Of a DNA stretch of 64,000 bases, positions 54,157 to 64,000 are shown in pieces. This DNA comes from Rosellinia necatrix (lineage: Eukaryota; Ascomycota; Sordariomycetes; Xylariales; Xylariaceae). The stretch's first letter is position 1. Every line of letters starts with the position of its first letter. The stretch is from contig JAGYVD010000002.1 in NCBI GenBank assembly GCA_021209875.1, positions 6,386,001 through 6,450,000 on the forward strand. The letters run 5' to 3'. The translations under genes were made by a program, and so were the position numbers. Under the pieces are notes generated by a model that was not told where the DNA came from, did no database searches, and worked only from the letters and a program-made list of their open reading frames with translations.

Positions 54157-55247
54157 TGCGGGATTGCAGGAGGTGTGGATGGTCAAATAGAGCGCAGAAG
54201 GTCGCTGCGCGGTTGTGACGGATCGAGAGACAAAGGAAGCCAATGGGGGGGTACGGCGTATCTTATCGTAAAGGAGTTTGGTGAAGACGTCGAGGGCGGA
54301 TGGACACGACGGGGAATGCGGCAGAGAGATGAGGCGACGAGAAGGGGTTCTCGGATGTTGATGGTCAGTCGTTGTTGTGGAAGCCGAGAATGGTGGTGCC
54401 GGAGGTTTGGTTTTGGTCACTGCCTAGATAGATGTTTGATGAATTAAGTAAGTGATTTAGGAGCTGGACAGGTTCCGAGTACGTAGCTAAGTGATGAGTG
54501 GCTGAGCGCCTGGATTGCACTGGGGGCTTTAGTACATAGTACCTAGGTAGTCAGGTTCAGACCCAAACTATGTACTTGTACCTACCACCCACCTAGCCCA
54601 CCTAGCCTATACCAGGTACCTACCTAGGTTATTCTAAGGTTCGGAGCGAATGACCTATTCTGAAGGGTCAGGTGGCAGCACAATTCACCATATACAGTGC
54701 AGTTCACAATATGATGATTATTCGCACTATATGCTATGTATATGCTTACGTAGGTAGGTGTCATATTAGATTTGAAGTGGGGTCCAGAACGACCATGTGA
54801 ATAAGTACCTCCGTACCTGGCGCTAGATACCTCTATCTAGATACCTAGGTACTTGCCTGCTAATGCATGTTCTTGAATTTTCAGCCAATCATGCTTACAA
54901 GAATAACTATGATGACACTTTCCCAATACCTACATGCACTACACCCTTAGATCGGTACCTACCTACCTATTGTTGTAATCTAGAAGCACCTGGATTATTT
55001 CAGGAGATTGATTGAACCTTGACACCATATCTCGCCTACTCCGTCCGCCATTTTTCTAACCGACCAGGCCAAGAGCACAACGACTATTCAGGAGCCACAA
55101 AGTGCTCTAGACTGGCACCATCTTCTCAAGCTTCCAACCCGAGAGCGCCCAACAGCCCCTGTCCGGCCCGACTCCTGTCAGCCTACTCCAGGCCTATCTG
55201 GCCTTGAAGCTGAATGTGCGCCGGATCGTGCCATCTTCTCGCCCATC
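54157..55247. promoter_or_regulatory. Divergent promoter region, Rab5 / SAC1, dense in CCTAGG palindromes
   Basis: About 1.1 kb between divergent starts. The middle, 54530-54970, carries several TACCTAGGTA-type palindromes and TACCTACC direct repeats. No gene seen. Confidence 0.5.
54536..54970. repeat. Cluster of TACCTAGGTA-type palindromes
   Basis: At least three CCTAGG-centred palindromes (54539-54550, 54619-54630, 54840-54852) and many TACCTACC/GGTAGGTA half-sites. The same word recurs between genes across the whole window. Confidence 0.7.
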
Positions 55248-57531
55248 ATGACGCTCCCCTACCGGGACATTAATGTCCATGTCGCTGCCGAATCATACAC
55301 CTTTACCTCACCATCTTCGCCCAATGCCCCGGCCTTAGTCATCGACAGACCAACAGGTGATGTCCGCCTAAGCGAAACAGCCGCCGTGAACACCAAGCGT
55401 GTCGCTCGTGTCTCCAGTATAGCTGGCATTCTGGGTCTCATCCGTCTAAGACTAGGTAGGATCCCCCGATCCCCTCATCGGCAGAAATGCAATGTCACAG
55501 TCATGGCTGATTAGGTTTGGGGGTAGACAAGTATGCCATCATTATCACAAAAGCCCAGCCTGTGGGCCGTCTCAAGGGCCACATGGTGTACAAAGTCGTC
55601 TCGACAGACTTCCTGCCAATGCGAGAACGCCAGATCCATGACCCTGACGAGGACCAATTCCTGTTGCTTTTAAAAACCTTCATCATGAATGGCCCTATGT
55701 ATTTCTCCTATTCGATCGATCTCACCAACAGCTTCCAAAGACAAGCTTCCATCGACAATTCCGCCCCTCTCTGGATGCGCACCGACGATCGCTTCTTCTG
55801 GAACAGATTCGTCCAGACCGATCTGATCGATTTTCGCAACACGGGAAGCCGATCCCAGCAAGGCCCCCAACCAGCCGCCGACCCCTTTATTCTGCCCTTA
55901 ATATGGGGCACGTTAGAAATACGGCCAACAAAGTTCCAAAGCACGCCCCTGACCATCGTTCTTATTACGAGAAAGTCGAGATACCGAGCTGGAACGAGAT
56001 ATTTCACCAGAGGCCTGGATGAGGAAGGACACGCCGCCAATTACAACGAAACAGAACAGGTTGTGGTGTTGAACGATACAGCTGGCGGCTTAGGAGGGTA
56101 CGCAGGAAGCACCGATATGCAGAGTGGTAAATTCGGGGCTTCTGACGGGCGGGAAATGCAAATCATGTCCTACGTTCAAACTCGAGGAAGTGTGCCTGTC
56201 TACTGGTCTGAGATCAACGCTCTCAAGTATACTCCGAAACTCCAGGTTCGCGGCATCGAAACCGCCCTCTCCGCCGCTAAGAAACACTTCGATGAGCAGA
56301 TTCGTATATACGGTGATAACTACCTTGTCAATCTAGTCAACCAAAAAGGTCGCGAAAAACGCATAAAGGATGCCTACGAACAAATGGTGGATATGTTGAT
56401 GAGCTCGAAAAAGGAAACGGTTGATAAAGATCTGATCAGCGACGAGAAGTTCCATGTCGTCGAGCCCACTAGTGTTAAGCAAGAATTCGACCGCTTACAC
56501 TACGTCTATTTTGACTTCCACCATGAAACCAAGGGGCTCCAGATGCATCGCGCCATGATGCTCGTTGATAAGCTACACGACTCGTTAATAGCGCAACAGT
56601 ATTTCCGGGGCGTGGATATGCCCGCACATGGCGGGCTGGAGACAAGAAACTTCCAGACCAGTGTCGTACGGACGAATTGTATGGATTCGCTTGACCGTAC
56701 CAACGTGGTCCAGAGCATGCTTGCCAGATGGACTCTGGACCGAATCTTCGTGGACCTGGGTCTCCTTCAACGAGGCGAGACTTTTGCTACGAAGGATCCG
56801 GCATTCGAATTCCTTTTCCGCAACCTATGGGCAGATAATGCCGACACGGTATCTAAAGCCTACGCCGGAACCGGGGCCATGAAAACGGACCTTACACGCC
56901 TGGGCAAGCGCACTAAGCAAGGAACGTTCCAAGACGGCAATATCGCTGTGACCCGATTCTACCTGAACAATTTTCGAGACGGGCCCCGGCAAGACGCTTA
57001 CGATTTGTTCCTGGGTGCTTATGAACCTTCCTCGGCCAACATTGGTTCATCACTTATCTTCGCCGACCGTAGACCCATTCTTATCCAGAGCATTCCCTAT
57101 ATCCTTGCCTTCAGTATATTCTTCGTCTTCCTAGGTCTGTTTGGCAAACGCGTACCGGATTCTACTGCTCTGCCCATGCGGCTATTCGTCTTGTTCTGGG
57201 TCATCGTAGCCGGTTGGTGCTTTGGCTTTATCATCCAGAACGGCATGCTATTTGTAAGTAACAAAGTTGATGTCCACCTCGACCACCACCACCACCACCA
57301 CCATCTTGGGTGGCAGATCCACTCGAACGAGACCATTGTACTAATGCTTCCCCACTTCAGGTGAACTGGCCAAAGCTGAACCCACGGCCGTGGGCCATTG
57401 AGGGTTACCAGGAGACAATCGGAAAAATTAGAAAGGGCAAGGTAATTGGCTCTTTTGTCGCAAGACATGAACGTGGACTAAGCACCGCGAGATATCTCAA
57501 CGCAGAAGAAGGGAAGAAGAGGATCGAGTAA
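55248..57531 (+). CDS. sac1: SAC1 phosphoinositide phosphatase
   Basis: Three exons, 55248..55455, 55515..57253 and 57361..57531, giving 705 aa. Introns are 59 nt (GTAGGA...TTAG) and 107 nt (GTAAGT...TCAG). The SAC domain carries the catalytic CX5R in RTNCMDSLDRTNVVQS, with the nucleophile at Cys458. Other landmarks are SIDLTNSFQR, FFWNRFVQTDLI, and QQKGR-like LVNQKGREKRIKDAY. Two transmembrane helices close to the C-terminus (ILAFSIFFVFLGLFG and LFVLFWVIVAGWCFGFI) match ER/Golgi Sac1. The enzyme dephosphorylates PI4P and so keeps lipid exchange and secretion in balance. Identity very secure. Confidence 0.96.
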
Positions 57532-58002
57532 CCTGCTGGCCAAGGTATTTCCATTTGTTGACCACTTAATTCGAAGCATAGGTGAATCATTGTCTTATGG
57601 TCTCCCTCTAAGCCTACCTAATGCATCCCACGTAGGGAGGTGTATTTTGTGCACTGTGTATAGTGTGTTGTAAAGATACAAACTTATTAGATATTTATAA
57701 TCACTCATCCAGGGCTTCAATCTGGAATTTGAAACTTCGAATCTATCATCCGCAATCGATTGCCTTTGTTGTGGTTTATTTATTTCGATTTAGACTAGGT
57801 ACTTGGGCCACGGGCGTGTTACCTACTGCTTACTGGTTGATGGGCGGACATTTGCCACATGAAGTCAAACCGCACACGGGCGGGACTGAGTAAATAAACA
57901 AGAAAGAGCTTTGTGGTTCTGTGAACTAAATCAAATTATGTAGCTATGGTGCAGTAGTACTGCAGCACCGAACACCGAGAAGCTAACAAGGCCAAAAAGA
58001 TG
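57532..58002. other. Intergenic
   Basis: 3' flank of SAC1 and flank of the tRNA-Asp gene. No other feature seen. Confidence 0.45.
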
Positions 58003-58086
58003 CTCTCGATCGGGGAATCGAACCCCGGCCACCTGCGAATTGTCTTGTATGACAAGCAGGTATCCTTACCACTAGACCAATCGAGA
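58003..58086 (-). tRNA. tRNA-Asp(GTC) with a 12-nt intron
   Basis: The acceptor stem TCTCGAT pairs with ATCGAGA, discriminator G. D-arm TGGTCTAGTGGTA (box A) and T-arm GGGGTTCGATTCCCC (box B) are intact. The anticodon arm CCTGC-TTGTCA is interrupted after position 37 by a 12-nt intron and resumes CGCAGG. Mature length is 72 nt. The anticodon GTC and discriminator G fit aspartate. Confidence 0.93.
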
Positions 58087-58637
58087 TGCTATGATTAAAT
58101 TGATTTTGATGAATATGGTAATTCCGTTGGGTGCATTTATTGTCGCCGCATATTTCCTAGTCCGTCGTTTAATGAATTATCCAGTTGGTCACATAGTGCT
58201 TTGCTGTGCTGTGGGGAAAACCGCGGCAAGTGAACACCTAAATCCCCTATGTAGTTATCTATCGGTCAGTAACACTGCGCTAGCATCCTTCGGACCTGGC
58301 ACATAGAGTAGGTACCTACCTAGGTACAAATGACATGCACGATGAGCAACTGTTGAGATCCTAATGAAATAAACCATGTCACCTTGAAGTAACGTGGGAT
58401 AAAACATGTAATCCACGCCCATTAGCATTTCCCTCGTCTTTCCGCAGAAGCCACTCCACGAAAGATGTTATCACATTTATTAAACCCCTACCTGCTACCT
58501 ATACAGCGAGCTATGCGGCGAAATTTTATAGTCTGTTTTTCACCTTATATTTGAGGCGTATTGGACTCTACCGGGGTTGGTAGGGTGCAATAGGAACGAC
58601 GTATTCCATCCCAATGCGGAAAAATAACACGTCTTCA
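58087..58637. other. Intergenic between tRNA genes
   Basis: About 550 nt with a GTACCTACCTAGGTAC palindrome at 58312-58325. No gene seen. Confidence 0.45.
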
Positions 58638-58728
58638 GGCTAGGTGGCGGAGTGGTTAACGCGGTAGACTCGAATTGTCAAGTAATCTACTTCCTTCGGG
58701 AGCGTCTGTTCGAATCAGGCCCTAGTCG
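58638..58728 (+). tRNA. tRNA-Ser(CGA) with a 10-nt intron
   Basis: The acceptor stem GGCTAGG pairs with CCTAGTC (one G-T pair), discriminator G. The D-arm is GTGGCGGAGTGGTTAACGC. The anticodon stem GTAGA/TCTAC encloses CTCGAA, then a ~10-nt intron. A long variable arm (TTCCTTCGGGAG) marks a class II tRNA. The T-loop is GTTCGAATC. Anticodon CGA and the variable arm fit serine. Confidence 0.9.
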
Positions 58729-59070
58729 GTATTCTTATTTTTGTTGATTTGAGCTTTTTTCATCTCTACTTTTTCCCAATTTTGATATCCATTGTTGGCA
58801 TAGGTAGTGGTAGTCATTAGTCAGCTAATCCCTAATGTCCATCGCCACGGAACAAGACCAAGGCCTGTCTGTATGTGTGTATGGACCGGTATGATGTGCA
58901 CTATCCATCCGATTCAACAGCCAAACCAACTTCCACAACTCCTCACTGCCCAATTTTGGCCGTGCCCACCCAGGGACAGCACTCCATATACCTGCCTCCT
59001 CGCTCTTGCATTGACGTGTAATACACACTACTAGCCATTACCGGCTAATTAGCGATCCACAAAGCAATCC
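58729..59070. other. Intergenic between tRNA genes
   Basis: About 340 nt. It starts with a T-rich Pol III terminator for tRNA-Ser (near 58736-58746 and 58756). No gene seen. Confidence 0.45.
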
Positions 59071-59165
59071 GGGCGAATGGTCTAGGGGTATGATACTCCC
59101 TTCGCATCTCCGAAGCTTTCGGAACAGCCTGGGAGGGGTCCGGGGTTCAATTCCCCGTTCGTCCA
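59071..59165 (+). tRNA. tRNA-Ala(CGC) with a 23-nt intron
   Basis: The acceptor stem GGGCGAA pairs with TTCGTCC and includes the G3:U70 pair that identifies alanine, with discriminator A. The anticodon stem CTCCC/GGGAG encloses TTCGCA, then a 23-nt intron, then T. The T-arm is CGGGGTTCAATTCCCCG. Mature length is 72 nt. Confidence 0.92.
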
Positions 59166-61517
59166 TGCATTTTGCTTGATACGATCACGATTTATTTTAT
59201 GTCATTTTTTGAGGGGTTCTAGTAGGATAAGTATCCGAGATTTTACTATCAGCTCGTTAGGTAATCGCCTGTGGCTGAGGCAGAGGATGCCATGATTGTA
59301 GCTCGTGTTGGCATTGGAGTCAAGGATGATTGCGGATGTAAGGGGGCTGTTAAATACGTAGTATGCTGTGGTACATAGGTGTGATTGCAAGCAAGGGATA
59401 TATATGACTATGCGTAGATAGATACGCTGTCATACACACGAAGGGTCACCGTAACAGCAAATAAATTTGAAAGCGGTACACACGAGTTCAAGGTTAGAAG
59501 TATCCAGAAGCCTATGCACACACCACACACAAAGAGCTCGACTCTGAGACATCAACCCCTATTTAGGATGCCTAGACATTTGACTACTTGTTTTTGGTTT
59601 TTTTTTTCTACGTCTACGAGATATAACCCCACTCCAACGGTGCTCTTCCACACTTGCGAGCAAGAATTCATAGTCAGGTTGGGGACTTTCCATCTGCAGT
59701 CACTCCAAACTGGCCAAATATGGAAACCAGGTGATAGACATTAGAAATATCCGAGGTGGCAAACTCCCGAATCCACCAACAGCTCCTCTCCAACACGTGG
59801 ATCATGGATGTGATATCCCTTGGAGCTCGTCCAATTGGACATGTCACCCTCTCCCTTGCGTGAGCAGCTAGATGACACAGGAAAAGGTAGAAAGGCCTAT
59901 GGTGTTACCGATAGAGGTAGAACGTCGGCAAGTTGAACACGCCGAACACTTGGCGTCTCTTTACACGCCGCTATGATTTGAAGCGTTGCGGAGACGAGGA
60001 GGGAAGACCCAAATCCTCTCGTCGGTTTCGGGTCCTATCCGGGTGCCTGGGAAATGAGCAAGCGTATGCCACATGCCATTGCTGGACACTGAACACCCAA
60101 CTTCCAGGCAGGCAGCTATGAAGGCAATCAGTGATGACTGGTCCTGATCCCAAAATGTATCACAAATATCTCAAAATACACCCCGTGGCGCGAGATAAAA
60201 GCGATAAAAATAGCATCTAATGTTGGTTAAGCTCTTTCTGTTTTCTACTCCCGCCTTCCATTCCCTCCCCCTATTTTTCATCGGGATTAAGGGATTAGGC
60301 TAGGTACCTAATATCGAAACACGCGGTAGCACACGCTAGAGTAGAGCACCTACCTGCCTACGTAGCCTTGTCCGCCTTATAGGTAATAAGTATCTGGGTA
60401 TGTATGTAACTGGGTAGTTACCTCTACCTAGGTAGGTAGGTAGGCAGGATGTAGTTATCACTGGATACAAGAACATGATAAAGCCCCATGGCCCAGGTAG
60501 CTTATCGCCATTTCCCATAGGTAGGCCTGTGACGCCTATCAATTGGTAGGCGCATTAGGCAACCTAGGTACCTCGGTATAGTGGGATAAAAAAATAATGG
60601 CAGACGTTATTATCGTTGTACCTTGTTGAGAGCTAAGTATCTACTCATGGGCCAAACAGGAAGCAAGCTCATGCAACGTTCATTGGTGATGAACGAACGG
60701 CCAGCTGTTACAATACGACCCAACAATGCCGACCAAGCCGTCTTTTCTTGCTTTGTCTCACAGCGGTCAATAACGTTCTTCAATGCATCATCCAAGGCAA
60801 CCATTCCTTTGAAAACATGCACATTATTACCGCCCCCACCATTCTCATCCTCTGATCAGCTGCATTCACCCTTATCACCTACAATCAGCCCAATCTCAAG
60901 TCTGAGACAACAACACAGACCGCAAGCCACTGGGCCCATTGCAAGCGAAACCTTGTAGTTGGATTCGTCGGCCACCCTGCGTTTGCCATTCAAGCACGTT
61001 GATGCTTGTTCAGGTACCTAATGTAACTATTGTCTATTACTCGTCTATTACTCGTCCCCCCCCCTTCCCCCCAAACTCTTCAACCTACATAAAGTCGTCA
61101 ACCGCTGCTTCATATTTGATTCCAACAATGCCCATAGGGTACAAATCTCTCACACACTACTCTTATCAACACAGAAAACACGTGTTCTCAACGCGTTGTT
61201 TTAATATCACACCAGGTAAGGCAGTTGCACCCCTTTGAATCCAACACTCAAACCCATGTTTTCGAGTCCGGTTTCCGGAAGCCTTTCTCATACCATTACC
61301 AGGAGCAGCCTTCTGATAATCTTATAGACTGAGATTGCAACACTTGCTCTCTGCTGTGGCACGGGCAGACTGTTGGTCAGCGACGTTGATCTATCCCACG
61401 AACACTGCACTGATCACCACCAAGTCGGCATCAGCATATTACTTGACTGGCGAACTTGTTGATAGAAACCGACTTGCCGCTGTATCAGTCAAGGTCTCCT
61501 CCCGGAGGGAAAGCAAT
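59166..61517. other. Long gene-poor region
   Basis: About 2.3 kb with only short open frames lacking motifs. It has CCTAGG palindromes at 60425-60434 and 60561-60570 and a C9 run at 61057-61065. I see no supportable gene. Confidence 0.5.
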
Positions 61518-61829
61518 ATGTGCCACCAAATCTACCACCGTTTCTATAATTGCCCATGCGAGTTGCGGTATCGGCTGGATGAGTGCAGCTATGGAAAATC
61601 CGACCCGCGATGCCGCGGAGTGAAGGAATCTCTAGAGTAGAGCAATAGAGACACCTGCCGCTGGCACAAGTGGTGGAAAGCGGTGCTGGACAGGGCGCAC
61701 GAAAAGACGCCGGGAAACGGAAAGGATCGGCACCCCCGGGGCAAGGGCTTCATCTCTCCATACCACGAGAGCCCTGTTGATCTCAGCAAGTACGATGAAG
61801 ACAGACAAGAACGAATCACTCCTGCCTAG
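61518..61829 (+). pseudogene. Small Cys-rich fungal protein gene with one in-frame TAG
   Basis: From ATG 61518 the frame reads MCHQIYHRFYNCPCELRYR and LDECSYGKSDPRCRGVKESL, then TAG at 61638-61640. It continues in the same frame with DTCRWHKWWKAVLDRAHEK, SPYHESPVDLSKYDEDRQER and a TAG stop at 61827. The first part matches a widespread small fungal type (MC..IYRRF.C.C, DPRCRGVK), and the Trp-rich second half is where such proteins normally continue. Total with the stop read through is 103 codons. I favour a nonsense mutation. Stop readthrough or a sequence error are alternatives. Function unknown. Confidence 0.55.
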
Positions 61830-63639
61830 AGTGATGGCTACCGGGTGTGCAGCAAATCTCGTGGCTTTCGTTAGAGATGACGCGAGTACAACCGACGCTG
61901 CTGAACAAGAGCCGTCATCCTAATTCTGGTGTCCATAGCCCGGCGGTATCGATCATGTGCGCCCTAATTCCGCCCTATCACGACTTATATCACTGCTACT
62001 AGTTGCAAGCGTTCGATTGTTAGGAACGTTTGTTTGGTGGCAACAATGATGGGCCACACAACAAGGGAGGGGGTAGGTCGGTCTTAAAGGGCCATGCCTT
62101 GCTCTTGGTGTAACGACGGCGATATCTAAGATGGGATTCTTAAGCCTGGAAAAACACAAAAAAAGATGGTGATACTTCAAAGCAAAGGACATGGGGAATA
62201 CTTGGTGCGCCATGCAAGGTTGGACAGATTGAGACCAGAACAGGGAAGCGCCGAACTGGGGGTGGGCATTTGACGCCAACCGAGGTTTCCACACTCGAAA
62301 GAGGTCGTCTCTGGATTAACTAGCTAGCGTCGACGATAAGTTTTGCCGCATATAAATGGGATTTTTTCACTACCTACTTTAATATCTGCCTCTCAAGGCG
62401 GGGCCATGGCATCGACATACTGTGACCTAACGACCTGACTTAGAAGAATGATTGCTGTGTTTCCGGGACAGGTTAAAACAGACCCGACACGGCGAATAAG
62501 GTATAGATAGGGTGGGGATTGCCAATTGCCACCTTTGGTTAAAATGGAATAGAAAAGGACCTTCCGTACTAATTACGAATCGATCCTTTGCTTTTGCTGC
62601 ACGGCACATACTTGTGCATAGCACACTATCTACCTAGTGTGCATAAGTACCTATGTATTCGGTTTAGCAGGGCTTAGCAGGGGTTTGGTGAGGGGGCTCC
62701 AGCACTGTTCACACAACACTCAGTAGGGTGACTGTAGGTAGGTAATGTTTTTGGCTTCTGCCGGACGGCTGGGAATCCGGTGGAGCTAACTTGCTATCTC
62801 AATAGGAAGCTGAGTTCTTCGTGCGGAACCATTAAACCCCCTGTTCCCTCCCTGCCTCGTTCGCCATGGCACTGTAAGGCAAGCACTAGGTAACGGTAGA
62901 TATAGTGTAGTTCGGTCTAAACCACTTAGGGTTCGGTATTTACCTAGGTACTTTAGATAGCAGTACCTAGCTACTATCGCTGACCCACTCACACGGAACA
63001 GCCTGTGAATTTGGTACGCAAACAACGGCAGGTGATAGATGCATATGCATGGCAAAGGTCCGGCATTTGGTAACATCTTTTTTGTGTGTGAATATGCAGT
63101 GATATCTATTTCTAAGACTGCCTCTGATATTCAAATATAAGAGGCAACCAATCTCTGGCCGCACGTAACTAGCAGATTGAAGGTCATCCATCGGTGGATT
63201 CATCCGCCTTCAGAGGATGCCTGGCAGGCAGGCATGAACATCTCCAAGGTAACACAACCTAGGTACGTAAAGTTATTATGGCACGCTTATACCTTGTAGC
63301 TCTGTATACTGTATCCGGAATTTGAAAATCACACTTTGCCAAACCTTGTATGCCCCTGAGGCTAAAAAAACCCATGGGGTGGCACGGCTCTGATTCATCC
63401 AATGAAGCCGAATCCAGATTACTCGGACCTACTTCTCTCCTCAGCCACAAATGTTAAATTTCAAAGCATGGCCGACACGGGTCTTGTGCGGCCTTTCGGC
63501 GGGATTGATCTTTGTTTATTTCATTAGTGTTAGGTTCAGAATGAGAAATAATGTTGTATTAGTTATAGAGCTATTTCCTAGGCTAGAGTAAAAAGTGGAT
63601 AAGTTTAAGGTCCTGGGTGCATAGACCACCCTACACACG
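61830..63639. other. Gene-poor region
   Basis: About 1.8 kb without a supportable gene. TACCTAGGTAC palindromes at 62941-62951 and 63257-63266. GC content falls toward the right. Confidence 0.5.
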
Positions 63640-64000
63640 GCCAAATATTTCTATTATAAGCACTGCTAAAAAGAATTCTTTGTTTTTTTCTTAAAATAAT
63701 AAGTTTGTTTTTTTTTAATTTAGTTAGTATTAAAGCTTAAGTTAATATTATAAATTTCTTTTAAGCAATTTTATTTTTATTAAGCTGTTTTTTATTATTT
63801 TTATAATTATAACCTAATTATTTAATAATTTTTAACTTTTAACATATAAATAAAATCTTTCTGCAACTTAATAATTATTTAATTAAAACAATCTATATAT
63901 TTTTATTTATTTTAAAGCTTTAAATTATTTTTTAAATAAAAATTTTAAAGTTTTTTTAGCTAAAAGTAACTCTGTTTTTAAAAAATATTAATAATTAATA
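63640..64000. other. Start of a very AT-rich tract
   Basis: Sequence abruptly becomes almost entirely A and T (TTTTTATT, TAATTATT words) up to the window edge. Such AT-rich tracts in filamentous ascomycetes are usually transposon-derived and mutated by repeat-induced point mutation, or are centromeric. No frame or boundary repeat is visible in the part shown. Confidence 0.7.

Overview
The window is nuclear DNA of a filamentous ascomycete (Pezizomycotina, most likely Sordariomycetes). The genes are split by short GT-AG introns of about 48-330 nt. The set includes TFIIS, AlaRS, MIC60, HRD3, Rab5, SAC1 and folylpolyglutamate synthase, together with Pezizomycotina-type conserved unknowns, and the tRNA genes carry introns. 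Intergenic DNA is sprinkled with TACCTAGGTA-type palindromes. The species cannot be named from the sequence alone. All gene models below were built by hand from open frames, splice sites and reading-phase arithmetic.

Layout. 0.5-1.5 kb: small CxxC-rich conserved protein (-). 3.8-5.0 kb: TFIIS (+). 5.5-6.9 kb: membrane-anchored cysteine synthase (-). 7.4-9.3 kb: NDUFAF7-type complex I assembly methyltransferase (+). 10.0-13.2 kb: alanyl-tRNA synthetase (-) with a possible mitochondrial extension. 14.1-15.3 kb: conserved fungal unknown (+). 16.1-16.8 kb: small single-pass membrane protein (-). 17-20 kb: gene-poor, with an AT-rich block. 19.9-28.5 kb: accessory region with two cytochrome P450 genes (one intact; one that reads through apart from two homopolymer frameshifts), broken pieces of a second P450 family on the minus strand, and a decayed fungal kinase-like gene. 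28.5-31.1 kb: little coding. 31.1-42.3 kb: HRD3/SEL1L (-), WD40 protein (+), FRG1-like (-), 2OG-Fe(II) oxygenase-like (+), a predicted mitochondrial membrane protein (-), a decayed serine hydrolase (-) and a DsbA-family protein (-). 44.4-49.1 kb: two tandem but divergent folylpolyglutamate synthases (+). 49.6-51.7 kb: MIC60 (-). 53.2-54.2 kb: Rab5 (-). 55.2-57.5 kb: SAC1 (+). 58.0-59.2 kb: three intron-containing tRNA genes (Asp, Ser, Ala). 61.5-61.8 kb: small Cys-rich gene with an in-frame stop. From about 63.6 kb the sequence becomes a very AT-rich tract.

Three themes recur. First, several products act in mitochondria (NDUFAF7, MIC60, cysteine synthase, a predicted inner-membrane protein, AlaRS and FPGS). 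AlaRS and both FPGS genes have upstream in-frame extensions that look like mitochondrial presequences, suggesting dual targeting from alternative starts. Second, seven frameshifts that break otherwise well-preserved coding sequence (MIC60, FPGS2, one P450, one P450 relic) are each explained by exactly one surplus base, and six of the seven lie in a C/G run of 6-7. This looks more like base-calling or assembly error than gene decay. Third, the 19.9-26 kb segment is a genuine graveyard: a P450 family is left as three fragments around an intact P450 of another family. I did not find a clearly new system; the best leads are the tandem FPGS pair, the dual-start genes and the fragmented P450 locus.
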